Shown here: positions 28,428 through 37,328 of the stretch, piece by piece
Numbering within the stretch: position 1 is the first letter of the stretch
Layout of the letters: every line of letters starts with the position of its first letter
Assembly (NCBI RefSeq): GCF_014695715.1
Contig: NZ_JACJOT010000018.1
Location: 62,001-126,000 of the forward strand
From: Microcoleus sp. FACHB-68
Lineage (GTDB): Bacteria > Cyanobacteriota > Cyanobacteriia > Cyanobacteriales > Oscillatoriaceae
Direction of reading: 5' to 3'
Length of the DNA stretch: 64,000 nucleotides
Made by a program: the position numbers and the translations under genes
The notes under the pieces: generated by a model
What the model was told of the DNA's origin: nothing
Databases searched by the model: none
Seen by the model: the letters and a program-made list of their open reading frames with translations, nothing else

Positions 28428-29701
28428 AGCCTTTGCTTCTCAGCATTTATGACATTTCTGGTGGGGCAGCTCGTGCTGCCTACCGGCTGCATGGGGGTTT
28501 GCAGCATATAGGTGTCAACTCGCAGATGTTGGTGCAGGCAAAACAAAGTGAGGATGAAACGGTTATCGCCCCGCAGACTAAGATGGGGATGGGTTTCGCC
28601 ATGTTGAGACCAACGCTAGACTTGCTGCCGCTGGCCCTTTATTCTAAACGAGAGCGCACCCCATACTTCCCACAGTGGCTGCCAGATACGATCACCACCA
28701 AAGTGAGCCAACTCAACCCAGATGTGATCAACCTGCATTGGGTTTGCGGTGGATTCGTGCAAATTGAAACGCTGGCTAAACTGGGTAAGCCCATTGTTTG
28801 GACTCTTCATGATATGTGGCCATTCACTGGTGGCTGTCACTATACTCAAGAGTGTGCTCGTTACACTGATTCCTGCGGTGCTTGTCCTCAACTTGGCAGT
28901 CACAAAGATAAGGATTTATCGCGCTGGGTATGGCAGCGCAAGGCTAAAGCTTGGAAAGATTTAAATTTAACCATTATTACTCCTAGCCATTGGCTAGCAA
29001 AATGCGCTGCCTCTAGTTCTCTTTTCGAGAATCAGCGGGTAGAAGTGATTCCCAATGGACTGGATAGTCGGCAGTACAAGCCTATTGACCGACGGCTGGC
29101 AAGAGAACGTCTAAATTTACCCCAAGACAAGCTGCTTATCCTGTTTGGCTCACTTAGGGCTACTAGCGAACATCGTAAGGGATTTCATTTACTTCAGCCG
29201 GCCTTGAAAAGTCTAAGCAAGTCTGGATGGCACGAGAAACTGGAACTGGTTGTTTTTGGTGCCTCTCAGCCTACTCATCCACCCGATTTAGGTCTTAAAT
29301 CTCACTATCTGGGGAGATTGAGTGATGATATTTCGCTCGCACTGGTTTATGCGGCAGCTGATGTCTTTGTCGCACCTTCAGTTCAAGATAATTTGCCAAA
29401 CACAGTGATGGAGGCTCTAGCCTGCGGGACTCCCTGCGTGGCATTCAAAATTGGCGGGATGCCTGATATGATTGAGCATCAGGAAAACGGCTATCTGGCC
29501 AGCCCCTTTGAGGTGGAGGATTTTGCTAAAGGTATTGTTTGGGTGTTGGAGGATAAGGAGCGCTGGCTGAGATTATGTCAGCGGGCGCGTGAGAAAGCAG
29601 AACAGGAATTCACTCAACAGTTACAAGCCAGCCGCTACTTGGCCGTGTTTGCAGAAATCATAGCTGGGCGGAACGAAAGCAGCTTTAAAGCTTCCAGGTG
29701 A
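28424..29701 (+). CDS. Family 4 glycosyltransferase (WcaC-like)
   Basis: A 425-aa GT-B retaining glycosyltransferase. N-terminus: SIYDISGGAARAAYRLHGGL. A Cys-rich stretch (WPFTGGCHYTQECARYTDSCGACPQL) is typical of WcaC-type enzymes and may hold a metal. Donor-site motifs: LFGSLRATSEHRKGFHLL, and DNLPNTVMEALACGTPCVAFKIGGMPD, where the usual EX7E begins with Asp rather than Glu. GC content is closer to the genome average than its AT-rich neighbours. Sugar specificity unknown. Confidence 0.87.
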   Translation: MKPLLLSIYDISGGAARAAYRLHGGLQHIGVNSQMLVQAKQSEDETVIAPQTKMGMGFAMLRPTLDLLPLALYSKRERTPYFPQWLPDTITTKVSQLNPDVINLHWVCGGFVQIETLAKLGKPIVWTLHDMWPFTGGCHYTQECARYTDSCGACPQLGSHKDKDLSRWVWQRKAKAWKDLNLTIITPSHWLAKCAASSSLFENQRVEVIPNGLDSRQYKPIDRRLARERLNLPQDKLLILFGSLRATSEHRKGFHLLQPALKSLSKSGWHEKLELVVFGASQPTHPPDLGLKSHYLGRLSDDISLALVYAAADVFVAPSVQDNLPNTVMEALACGTPCVAFKIGGMPDMIEHQENGYLASPFEVEDFAKGIVWVLEDKERWLRLCQRAREKAEQEFTQQLQASRYLAVFAEIIAGRNESSFKASR

Positions 29702-29853
29702 ACATTTTGGTTGAGCATACAGTCTGGGTAGTGGAGGGTGAGTAGTGAGAGGGAAGCACGGAAAGGATATGAGAACGACAGCAAAGATGATAAAAGAGTT
29801 GACGCTATAGTTGCAGTTACGTAGCTCATAGCATCCTTTATTTAGGAAATTGT

Positions 29854-31200
29854 ATGCCACCCTTATCAATAACCTTACTAATTTTGAGTGTTTGTTTGGG
29901 ATACATATTCTGGAGCCTAAGAGCGATGTTGGTGACAGGCAAACTCCGCCTTTTGCATATTTCCAGTATAATGATTGTGCTGACTAATGGTGCTCCTATA
30001 CCTTTTACCACTATCAGTTACAGTAATTTTGCCAGATCATCTGAGCTTGAAACTGTATGGCTTTCCTTTTTTGCCATAATTTTGTTTATACTTATATCAT
30101 TTATTTTCCAATCTCAAAGTTTTTATAAAAATAAAAACCAAGAAAAAAATTATCCTTATAATTATAAAAGGAAAAAAAAATACGCAAACTTATGGTTTTG
30201 GCTATTTTTAGGAATAGGAGTTTTTAGCGTTTTAAGATTTATGCTATTTTCAGGTGGAGTCTCTTTCATGGGTTCTATCTTTTCCAGTATGGGTAATCTA
30301 GCTCAATATTACGAAACACGACTTGAAATTGGAGATGCTCTTGTCGTAGCAGGCAAAGGGCTTGGATGGGCGACCATATCAACTAACTATTTACTTCCCA
30401 CTATATTATTTACTTCTGTTTACTATGCGGCCAATCGTAAACTCAGTAAAAAGCCCCAAATAATTTACTGGATTACGTTTTCAATAGCCCTTGCTTTAAT
30501 CGCTGTTCTGAGTATAACTTTCGCTCATAGATTTATGTTTTTCTATGTTTTTTTGCTCATCATCATGGCTGTTTTTATTTATAAGTATAAGGGAAATCTT
30601 GAACTATATTTTCTTCACTGGAAAAAACCTTACTTGGTCATTTCTATATTTTTAGCAATAATTGGAACTGGTGGCCTCCTCTTTTCGGCAATTAGTGGAG
30701 GTGGGCTTTTGGAAGGAGTAGGTTTACTTCTAGATAGGGCCTTGATTGTGCCGGCTGGAACTAGTAGTTATTACTATTATCTTTTCCCAAGAGCCTTTCC
30801 TTATAGGGGTATTCTTGAAGCATTTCAAATGTATGGAATTGCCCAAAATGGCGATATCGGCTTTTATGATGTAGGAGAGGCCATGACGGGTCTACGTTTC
30901 GGCGCAAATGCTAGTTTCTTAGCTATAGGTTTTTCAGGGGCTGGGTTATTAGGTGTGTTACTCGTTTCTTTAGCATATTGTATAATTGCTTCCTCTGCGG
31001 ATCGCTTGCTAAATAACGTTGAGCCTCGGCTAAGATTCATAAGTATACTGATTAACTTCTACGGCATTATAAGTTTAATTAGTAACCCGTTATATGGAAG
31101 CATTGTGTCTTTTGGATTTGGAATATCTAGCTTCATTCTATACTTGATCATCAAACGAGGGAAACGAAATCATTCCCAGCAGCAAGGGTATGGCTTTTAA
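29854..31200 (+). CDS. O-antigen/oligosaccharide repeat-unit polymerase (Wzy-like)
   Basis: A 448-aa integral membrane protein with about 10-12 hydrophobic segments and no soluble domain. The late periplasmic-type loop (GFYDVGEAMTGLRFGANASFLAIGFSGAGLLGVLL) resembles oligosaccharide repeat-unit polymerases. Wzy sequences diverge strongly, so the call relies on topology and locus: the same cluster has a flippase, an initiating transferase and several glycosyltransferases but no other candidate polymerase. 152 bases separate it from the upstream gene. AT-rich. Confidence 0.72.
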   Translation: MPPLSITLLILSVCLGYIFWSLRAMLVTGKLRLLHISSIMIVLTNGAPIPFTTISYSNFARSSELETVWLSFFAIILFILISFIFQSQSFYKNKNQEKNYPYNYKRKKKYANLWFWLFLGIGVFSVLRFMLFSGGVSFMGSIFSSMGNLAQYYETRLEIGDALVVAGKGLGWATISTNYLLPTILFTSVYYAANRKLSKKPQIIYWITFSIALALIAVLSITFAHRFMFFYVFLLIIMAVFIYKYKGNLELYFLHWKKPYLVISIFLAIIGTGGLLFSAISGGGLLEGVGLLLDRALIVPAGTSSYYYYLFPRAFPYRGILEAFQMYGIAQNGDIGFYDVGEAMTGLRFGANASFLAIGFSGAGLLGVLLVSLAYCIIASSADRLLNNVEPRLRFISILINFYGIISLISNPLYGSIVSFGFGISSFILYLIIKRGKRNHSQQQGYGF

Positions 31201-31314
31201 ATAGATAAGATTTTATTTTATATTTTTGCATTTTTATGTTAAAATATATACTCATTAATTGATAAAACTGCAAATTTTTAAGCTAAATTTAGGGTTCACA
31301 ACAAAAGAGGAAAA

Positions 31315-32184
31315 ATGGTCAAGCAGCAATTTTCAGAAGAATCTATTACTGAACAACCTTTGATTTCAGTAATTACAGCAGTTCTTAATGGAGAAGAATA
31401 TTTAGAACAAACAATTCAATCAGTCATTAATCAGTCTTACAAAAATGTAGAATATATAATAATTAATGATGGTTCTACAGATAATACAGTTAACATTCTT
31501 AAAAAGTATGACGAGCAAATTGCTTATTGGGAGAGTCAAACAAATAGTGGACTTTACAGTTCATGGAATAAAGCACTAAAACACGCCAAGGGGGAATGGG
31601 TTTGTTTTTTGGGCGCAGATGATTATTTTTGGTCACTTGATGTGCTTGAAAAAGTTGTGCCACAACTTAATAAAGCTTGGCCAAATTCTCGAGTAGTTTA
31701 TGGTAAAAGTAACTTTATAAGTTTAAAAGATAGCCAAATTATAATGACTCATGGCAAACCTTGGAATCAAGTAAAAAATAAGTTTTTGTACGAAATGTGT
31801 CTTCCTCATCCGGGTTTATTTCATCATCGTTCTCTTTTTGAAGAGTATGGAAACTTTGATAGCTCATTTAAAATTTGTGGTGATTATGACTTCTTGTTAC
31901 GGGAGTTAAAACGCAAAGACGCATATCACATTGAAGATATTATAGTTACAGGAGTGCGAATGGGAGGGATGAGCAGCACGTTAGATAATATGGTTGTCAC
32001 CCATCGAGAAAATATAAAGTGTAGACGTAAAAATGGATTGCTCATATCTTACACAGAAATTATGCGAGGTTTATTAGTCTATACTTACCTATCGTTGCGT
32101 TCTACCCTTGGCGAAAGCGCAACCAGTCATTTGGCAGATTTTTATAGAAAAATAACAGGGCGTCCAGCAATTTGGACAAAATAA
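31315..32184 (+). CDS. Family 2 glycosyltransferase
   Basis: A 289-aa inverting GT-A enzyme. Motifs: ISVITAVLNGEEYLEQTIQSVINQ, YIIINDGSTDNTVNIL (nucleotide-binding Asp), and the acidic metal site within WVCFLGADDYFW. A later CGDYDFLLRELKRKDA segment is typical of the WcaA-like GT2 group. AGAGG sits 4 bases before ATG 31315. Substrate unknown. AT-rich; the upstream spacer is AT-rich too. Confidence 0.87.
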   Translation: MVKQQFSEESITEQPLISVITAVLNGEEYLEQTIQSVINQSYKNVEYIIINDGSTDNTVNILKKYDEQIAYWESQTNSGLYSSWNKALKHAKGEWVCFLGADDYFWSLDVLEKVVPQLNKAWPNSRVVYGKSNFISLKDSQIIMTHGKPWNQVKNKFLYEMCLPHPGLFHHRSLFEEYGNFDSSFKICGDYDFLLRELKRKDAYHIEDIIVTGVRMGGMSSTLDNMVVTHRENIKCRRKNGLLISYTEIMRGLLVYTYLSLRSTLGESATSHLADFYRKITGRPAIWTK

Positions 32185-32521
32185 AAGTTAAAAACTAGAA
32201 AGCATTGAAGTTTCATGAGCTATTTGCGAAATCAATAGCATTAATAGATAACGAGAAAAGGTTTAGAAAATTTTGGATCGCTTTTGCATTGTGAAAGAGT
32301 CAACAAAATAGCTGAAAAATGCGAATAACGCAAGTGGAGTGATGGAAGATAGATTCCTACGTATCGCAACTATTTTTGGATAGACTTTGAACACAACCAG
32401 AAGCTGCAATCAGTCCAAATATCGCTAATACTGCAAATGCTGGAGGTTAAAAAAAGCAATATAATATTTAGCGTTTGTAAGACAATTAAACCTCGCATTA
32501 GAATGCAAAAGTTAAAAAAAT
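32185..32521. other. AT-rich spacer without a recognised gene
   Basis: 337 bases between the family 2 glycosyltransferase and the first epimerase gene. Stop codons are frequent in all frames and no hairpin or RNA gene stands out. It ends with the sequence just before ATG 32522, which is partly repeated before the epimerase remnant at 33697. Confidence 0.5.
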
Positions 32522-33472
32522 ATGATTGTAGCAATCACGGGTGGAACCGGCTTTATCGGTAAGCGCTTAGTTTTAAGACATTTAGCTGCAGGAGATACAG
32601 TTCGAGTTCTGACGCGCCGTCCTTCAACAAATACAGGACTCCCAGAAACAGTTCATCTTTATCATGCCAATTTAACTAACAGTGCCGAAGACTTGATTCC
32701 GTTTGTTGATGGCGCTGATGTACTTTATCATTGTGCAGGAGAAATAAGAAACGAAGCTTGTATGCAAGCTGTTCATGTAACAGGTACAAATAACTTACTA
32801 GATGCGGCTGTTAACAAGATAGGACGTTGGGTGCAGCTCAGTAGTGTCGGTGTTTATGGGCCACAATTTTCGGGAATTATAACAGAGGAAACTCCTTTAA
32901 ATCCAGTGGGGATTTACGAAACTACCAAAACAGAGTCAGAGCGGTTACTTATTCAAGCTGGAGAGCGTAGAGGTATTGATTTTTCTATTCTACGTCCTTG
33001 CAAAGTGTATGGACCTGAGATGCGAAACCGTGACTTATTTCAGCTAATTAATGTCATAAATAATGGTTTATTCTTCTTTATAGGAAAACCCGGAGCCTAT
33101 GCTAATTATATCCATGTTGATAACGTAGTTGAGGGATTAGTAAGATGTGGAACAATGTCAGCAGCTCAAGGTAAAATATATAACATAGCTGATAGCCGCA
33201 CTTTGGAAGACTTTGTTTCGACTATTTCTCATTCTCTAGGTAAGCCACTACCAACTCTACGACTTCCAAAACCTTTAGTAACCGTAATAGTTCTGTCGCT
33301 ATCTTGGTTGCCTCGGTGGCCCCTCACATTGTCCAGGGTTGCGGGGTTAACTAGCACCTGTATCTATTCCAATCTAAGAATAGAGCAAGAACTTGAATAT
33401 AGACATTTACACTTGATGGAAGATGGATTGTGTGAGATTGTAGATTTATGGAAGCAAACCTTATCAGTATAA
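32522..33472 (+). CDS. NAD-dependent epimerase/dehydratase (extended SDR)
   Basis: A 316-aa nucleotide-sugar-type SDR. NAD motif ITGGTGFIGKRLV at the N-terminus, the active-site SSVGVYG Ser, and a canonical YxxxK (YETTKTESERLL). LRPCKVYGPEMRNRD and YIHVDNVVEGLVRC are also conserved. It probably epimerises or dehydrates a sugar nucleotide for the locus. A collapsed copy of the same gene lies 225 bases downstream, showing that the gene was once duplicated in tandem. Confidence 0.87.
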   Translation: MIVAITGGTGFIGKRLVLRHLAAGDTVRVLTRRPSTNTGLPETVHLYHANLTNSAEDLIPFVDGADVLYHCAGEIRNEACMQAVHVTGTNNLLDAAVNKIGRWVQLSSVGVYGPQFSGIITEETPLNPVGIYETTKTESERLLIQAGERRGIDFSILRPCKVYGPEMRNRDLFQLINVINNGLFFFIGKPGAYANYIHVDNVVEGLVRCGTMSAAQGKIYNIADSRTLEDFVSTISHSLGKPLPTLRLPKPLVTVIVLSLSWLPRWPLTLSRVAGLTSTCIYSNLRIEQELEYRHLHLMEDGLCEIVDLWKQTLSV

Positions 33473-33696
33473 TGAACACGGCTATATTTTACTGAGACGG
33501 ATTTCATACTCTAAATATATTATTAGATCGGATTGGATAATTAAGTTATAAATATGAGGTAGCTGTTAAGCCAATACAGATTAACGCAGTAAATCTTTAA
33601 TAATTCACTGTTTCATTCATATAGAAGAATACTTAACTAGCTTACGAACTCAAAACTCTTTGAAATTTAAGTTGATAAACAAAAGTTTAAAAAATT

Positions 33697-33976
33697 ATGA
33701 TTGTAGCGCTCACGGGTGAAATCGGCTTTATCGGTAAGCGTTTAGGTTTATTTAAACATTTGGCAGAAAGAGATACAATGTGGGTTTTGAGGCGCCGTCC
33801 TCCAACCAACTGTTAGCGGAGCACCCAAATACCACTCGCTATATCAAGAATTGATGCGTTGACAAATCAGTGTGTGTACTCTAATGAGAAAATTGAGCGG
33901 AAACTAGGGTATAGTCATGTAGTTTCAATTGAAGATGGATTGCGTTAGTTGGTAGAGAATTGGAAACAGAAGGTTC
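33697..33976 (+). pseudogene. Collapsed remnant of a second epimerase gene
   Basis: The first 39 codons (ATG 33697 to TAG 33816) read MIVALTGEIGFIGKRLG..., closely matching the first 39 residues of the intact epimerase at 32522, including the RRRPP/RRPS segment. After the stop, sequence from about 33849 resumes the far C-terminal part: R-D-A-L-T, CVYSNEKIE, GYSHVVSIEDGL, then a TAG and NWKQ. This aligns with GLTSTCIYSNLRIE and LMEDGLCEIVDLWKQ of the intact gene. About 230 residues between are missing, so it is a deletion-plus-stop remnant. It ends directly at the next glycosyltransferase start. Confidence 0.85.
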
Positions 33977-35128
33977 ATGAGTAAAAGAAAAAAAGTTTGC
34001 ATCATAGTCTCTAGCGGTGAGAAAACCATGAAATGGTTTTTATTAGATCACATTAGAGCGCTGAGTTACAAATATGATGTAACTGTTATGGCAAACACAA
34101 GTAATTTTGACTTTATTGATCCAATGGATATTAAAGTTAATACACTTTCTAATTATATTGAACGAAAAATTTCCATAGTTAAAGATATTAAAGCACTACT
34201 GCATTTATTACAAGTTTTTTCTCAATATAAATTTGATGTAGTTCATTCTGTTACGCCTAAAGCTGGTTTGTTGGCAATGATGGCTGCTGCGTTTACGCAG
34301 GTTCCAATCAGAATACATACATTTACCGGCCAAATTTGGGTGACTCGATCGGGTCTATCCAGACAGATATTCAAAAATTTAGATAAAGTAATAGCTTTCT
34401 GTTCAAGTAATATTCTTGTAGACAGCCTATCTCAACAGCATTTTTTAATCACTGAAAATGTTGTTAAACCAAACCAATCAATGGTTTTAGGGAAAGGGTC
34501 TATAAGTGGAGTGGATACATTACGGTTTTCGCCAAATAAAAGTGTGAGAAGTGAAATTAGAAATAATTTAAAAATTGCTGAATCAACTACAGTTTTTTTG
34601 TTTTTAGGTAGACTCACTCGGGATAAAGGAATTCTAGATCTCGTTCAAGCTTTTGTTAAACTTTGTCAAATCAGAGAGGAGGTTCACTTGTTAATTGTTG
34701 GGCCTGATGAAGAAGAGATATTGCCGGCAATTAAACAGCAATATGAGACTTTTTCTCACAAAATAACTTTTGTTGACTACACGAATGTACCAGAGCATTA
34801 TATGGCTGCATCAGATATTTTATGTTTGCCAAGTTACCGGGAAGGATTTGGTAGCGTGATTATAGAGGCAGCAGCCGTTGGGCTTCCCGCAATCGGCTCA
34901 AAAATTTATGGCATAACGGATGCGATTGAAGAAAACATCACTGGCTTGCTTCATGAACCAGCCGATGTAGAGTCACTTTTTGAAAAAATGCTACAGTTAA
35001 CAGATGATATCTCTTTGAGAGAACAGATGGCAGATAATGCTCATAAAAGGGCGATTGAGGAATTTCCGAAAGAGAAAATAACGAATGCTCTAGTAGATTA
35101 TTATGAGTCTTTAGTGTCCAATCTTTGA
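33977..35128 (+). CDS. Family 4 glycosyltransferase
   Basis: A 383-aa GT-B enzyme similar to glycosyltransferases acting on undecaprenyl-PP-sugars. N-terminal IRALSYKYDVTVMANTS and VHSVTPKAGLLAMMAA; donor-site LFLGRLTRDKGILDLVQAF and the EX7E motif in REGFGSVIIEAAAVGLPAIGS. ATG 33977 directly follows the epimerase remnant. 33 bases precede the next gene, so the two are probably co-transcribed. Specificity unknown. Confidence 0.88.
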   Translation: MSKRKKVCIIVSSGEKTMKWFLLDHIRALSYKYDVTVMANTSNFDFIDPMDIKVNTLSNYIERKISIVKDIKALLHLLQVFSQYKFDVVHSVTPKAGLLAMMAAAFTQVPIRIHTFTGQIWVTRSGLSRQIFKNLDKVIAFCSSNILVDSLSQQHFLITENVVKPNQSMVLGKGSISGVDTLRFSPNKSVRSEIRNNLKIAESTTVFLFLGRLTRDKGILDLVQAFVKLCQIREEVHLLIVGPDEEEILPAIKQQYETFSHKITFVDYTNVPEHYMAASDILCLPSYREGFGSVIIEAAAVGLPAIGSKIYGITDAIEENITGLLHEPADVESLFEKMLQLTDDISLREQMADNAHKRAIEEFPKEKITNALVDYYESLVSNL

Positions 35129-35161
35129 CAAATTGCAGTTGTAGAGTTAAATCATTAATTA

Positions 35162-36052
35162 ATGAAGCTTCTGATTACTGGAGCCGCCGGCATGACAGGT
35201 TCTTTATTTATAGAGCGTCTTGCCGCATCCCAAAATGATATTAAAATCCTTTGTTTGGTACGCCCCACCACTGATACTCGCTCTCTTCAAAACTTAAAAG
35301 CAGATATTAGCTATTTCACAGGTGACAGTTCTACAAGCCAAACCTGGGATGAATTGCTCACTGTGCATAAGCCAGAAACAATTATCCAAATTGCTTCAAT
35401 AAGGCATATCCCGATTATTCTTGAGAGTTTGAAAAAAGCTGGACAGACGCCCCGATTGATCGTCATTGGCACCACCGGCATATATTCTCAATACAATCAC
35501 TATTCAGCGATTTACAAAGATATTGAAACTCAACTGGCACAGTATCCAGGTTCTTCCTGTTTACTACGCCCCACAATGATATACGGTTCGCACCGCGATC
35601 AAAACCTGCACAAGCTGATCGTTTTTTGTAACCGCTATGGCTTTTTCCCAGTTTTTGGCTCAGGTAATTGTCTCCTACAACCTGTCCATGCGGATGATTT
35701 AGCTCAAGCGATTCTTGCTGCCTTGCAACGCCCAGAAATCCAAGGTGCTTACAATCTTTCTGGTGGCAGTGTCGTGGCATTCCGAGAACTTTTAGCGTTA
35801 GTTGCTAAACTGATTGGCAAGCCGGTTCGACAAATTTCCTTCCCACTTAACTTGGGTATATGGTTCGCTACAAGGTTGGAAGGAGTCTTAGGGCAACGTT
35901 CCCCTGTCAGGCGCGAACAGATCCTGCGATTACAAGAAGATAAAGCCTATCCTCACGATGCTGCTCAACAGGATCTCAACTTTTTCCCTCGAACTCTGGA
36001 AGTTGGACTGCAGCAGGAGGTAGAGTTACTGCGTAGCCAAGGAATTATTTGA
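35162..36052 (+). CDS. NAD-dependent epimerase/dehydratase family protein
   Basis: A 296-aa SDR-type protein. The N-terminal LLITGAAGMTGSLFIERL carries a GxxGxxG NAD motif. LLRPTMIYGSHRDQNLH and QPVHADDLAQAILAAL match the family. The expected YxxxK is not seen: the nearest is Y114-S-A-I-Y-K119, with one residue too many, so it may be an atypical SDR with altered or no catalysis. Stop codon overlaps the TTG upstream of the next gene. It precedes the WecA-like transferase, as related SDR genes often do in O-antigen loci (for example next to wbpL-like genes). Confidence 0.82.
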   Translation: MKLLITGAAGMTGSLFIERLAASQNDIKILCLVRPTTDTRSLQNLKADISYFTGDSSTSQTWDELLTVHKPETIIQIASIRHIPIILESLKKAGQTPRLIVIGTTGIYSQYNHYSAIYKDIETQLAQYPGSSCLLRPTMIYGSHRDQNLHKLIVFCNRYGFFPVFGSGNCLLQPVHADDLAQAILAALQRPEIQGAYNLSGGSVVAFRELLALVAKLIGKPVRQISFPLNLGIWFATRLEGVLGQRSPVRREQILRLQEDKAYPHDAAQQDLNFFPRTLEVGLQQEVELLRSQGII

Positions 36053-36060
36053 GGATTCTC

Positions 36061-37065
36061 ATGTACCTCATACTGGTATTGGCCAGTTTTCTACTTAGCC
36101 TGCTGAGCGTTGCCCTGATTAAGCAACGTTTCAACCAACAGCTGCTCGATATCCCCAATGAGCGTAGTTCTCACACCCAGCCGACACCACGCGGCGGCGG
36201 TTTGGGGTTTATTATTGCATTCGCACTCACAAGTGGGAGTGCCGCGATTTTAGCTCGCTATTTTCCCGACTCATTTCACAACCAACTGATCTACCCAAAT
36301 TTAAGTTGGTTATGGTTAATTCTCACACCCCTAGCTATTGTTGGCATTATAGATGACCAACGCGGTGTGCCCGCCGGCTTGCGATACTTAGTACAACTGG
36401 CGGTATCTGCCATCGCTGTTGCGTGTTTTGGCGCTTTTTTTCTACCTTGGCTTACCGATTTCGGGATGATCGGTCAAATGGCAGCAATCGCCGGCACCTG
36501 TATCGGCATGACTGCCCTGATTAACTTTTACAACTTTATGGATGGCCTTGATGGTCTGGTTGCCGGTGTTAGCGCAGTTCAACTGAGCTTCTTAGCTATC
36601 TACCTGAATCAGCCGATACTTTGGCTTCTTGTTGCTGCACTACTGGGATTTCTGTGGTGGAATTGGTCTCCCGCTAAAATTTTCATGGGTGATGCCGGCA
36701 GCACAGTTTTAGGTGCGATTATTGCAACTTCCCTGTTAAACACCCACAGTGACCCAATTCCAGCTTGGTCAGCCATCGCCATTACCCTCCCCCTCGTCGC
36801 TGATGCTATCTACACCCTCACTCGCCGTTTGATACGCCGCGAAAATATCTTCAAGGCTCATCGCACTCATTTATATCAACGATTACAGCAGTCTGGCTGG
36901 TCTCATGCACAAGTGGCTAGTGCATACATCGCCATCACACTGCTCGTTGCCTGTAGTATTTATTATCTGGGTTCTGCTGGAGCATGGCTGAGCTTAGTTA
37001 GTGTTGCAGGAAGCATTATTTTAGGAGAAATTTACTTACGAATCCACTCATCTGTGAGCAAATAA
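36061..37065 (+). CDS. Initiating polyprenyl-phosphate sugar-1-phosphate transferase (MraY/WecA/WbpL family)
   Basis: A 334-aa polytopic enzyme that starts repeat-unit synthesis on undecaprenyl phosphate. Family motifs: IPNERSSHTQPTPRGGGLGF, the Mg-binding IIDDQRG, NFYNFMDGLDGLVAG (nucleotide/Mg site), KIFMGDAGST, and the final cytosolic FKAHRTHLYQRL loop. About 10-11 membrane helices. ATG 36061 has GAGG 6 bases upstream; the TTG at 36049 overlaps the preceding stop. The pairing with the SDR just upstream resembles Fuc4NAc/QuiNAc-type initiation, but the sugar is not determined. Last gene of the locus. Confidence 0.9.
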   Translation: MYLILVLASFLLSLLSVALIKQRFNQQLLDIPNERSSHTQPTPRGGGLGFIIAFALTSGSAAILARYFPDSFHNQLIYPNLSWLWLILTPLAIVGIIDDQRGVPAGLRYLVQLAVSAIAVACFGAFFLPWLTDFGMIGQMAAIAGTCIGMTALINFYNFMDGLDGLVAGVSAVQLSFLAIYLNQPILWLLVAALLGFLWWNWSPAKIFMGDAGSTVLGAIIATSLLNTHSDPIPAWSAIAITLPLVADAIYTLTRRLIRRENIFKAHRTHLYQRLQQSGWSHAQVASAYIAITLLVACSIYYLGSAGAWLSLVSVAGSIILGEIYLRIHSSVSK

Positions 37066-37234
37066 TCACCCTATTAAGTTTTGTCGAAATTTGATCAAAA
37101 ATGCGCCAGCGCAACAATGAAGTGCATCGTAGATCAAGGCTTTTCAAACTATTTTTTGAGGAAGTTATTAAAAACTAAGCAGGTTGCCACTAAAAGTACA
37201 GGAGAACCGAATTAGGGTGGTAAAGCTGTTAAAA

Positions 37235-37262
37235 TCCCCCCAACAAGGTTGAGATGGGGGGA
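37235..37262. terminator. Candidate hairpin after the polysaccharide locus
   Basis: TCCCCCC (37235-37241) and GGGGGGA (37256-37262) flank a 14-base loop between the convergent WecA-like gene and the ferritin-like gene. Seven GC-rich pairs but no T-run; called from stem and position. Confidence 0.4.
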
Positions 37263-37328
37263 GCCAAAGCGATGAAATTAAAGTGGTATTAGAAAGCCCC
37301 TAGGGATTATTTAGGCTATCTGTTGTAA

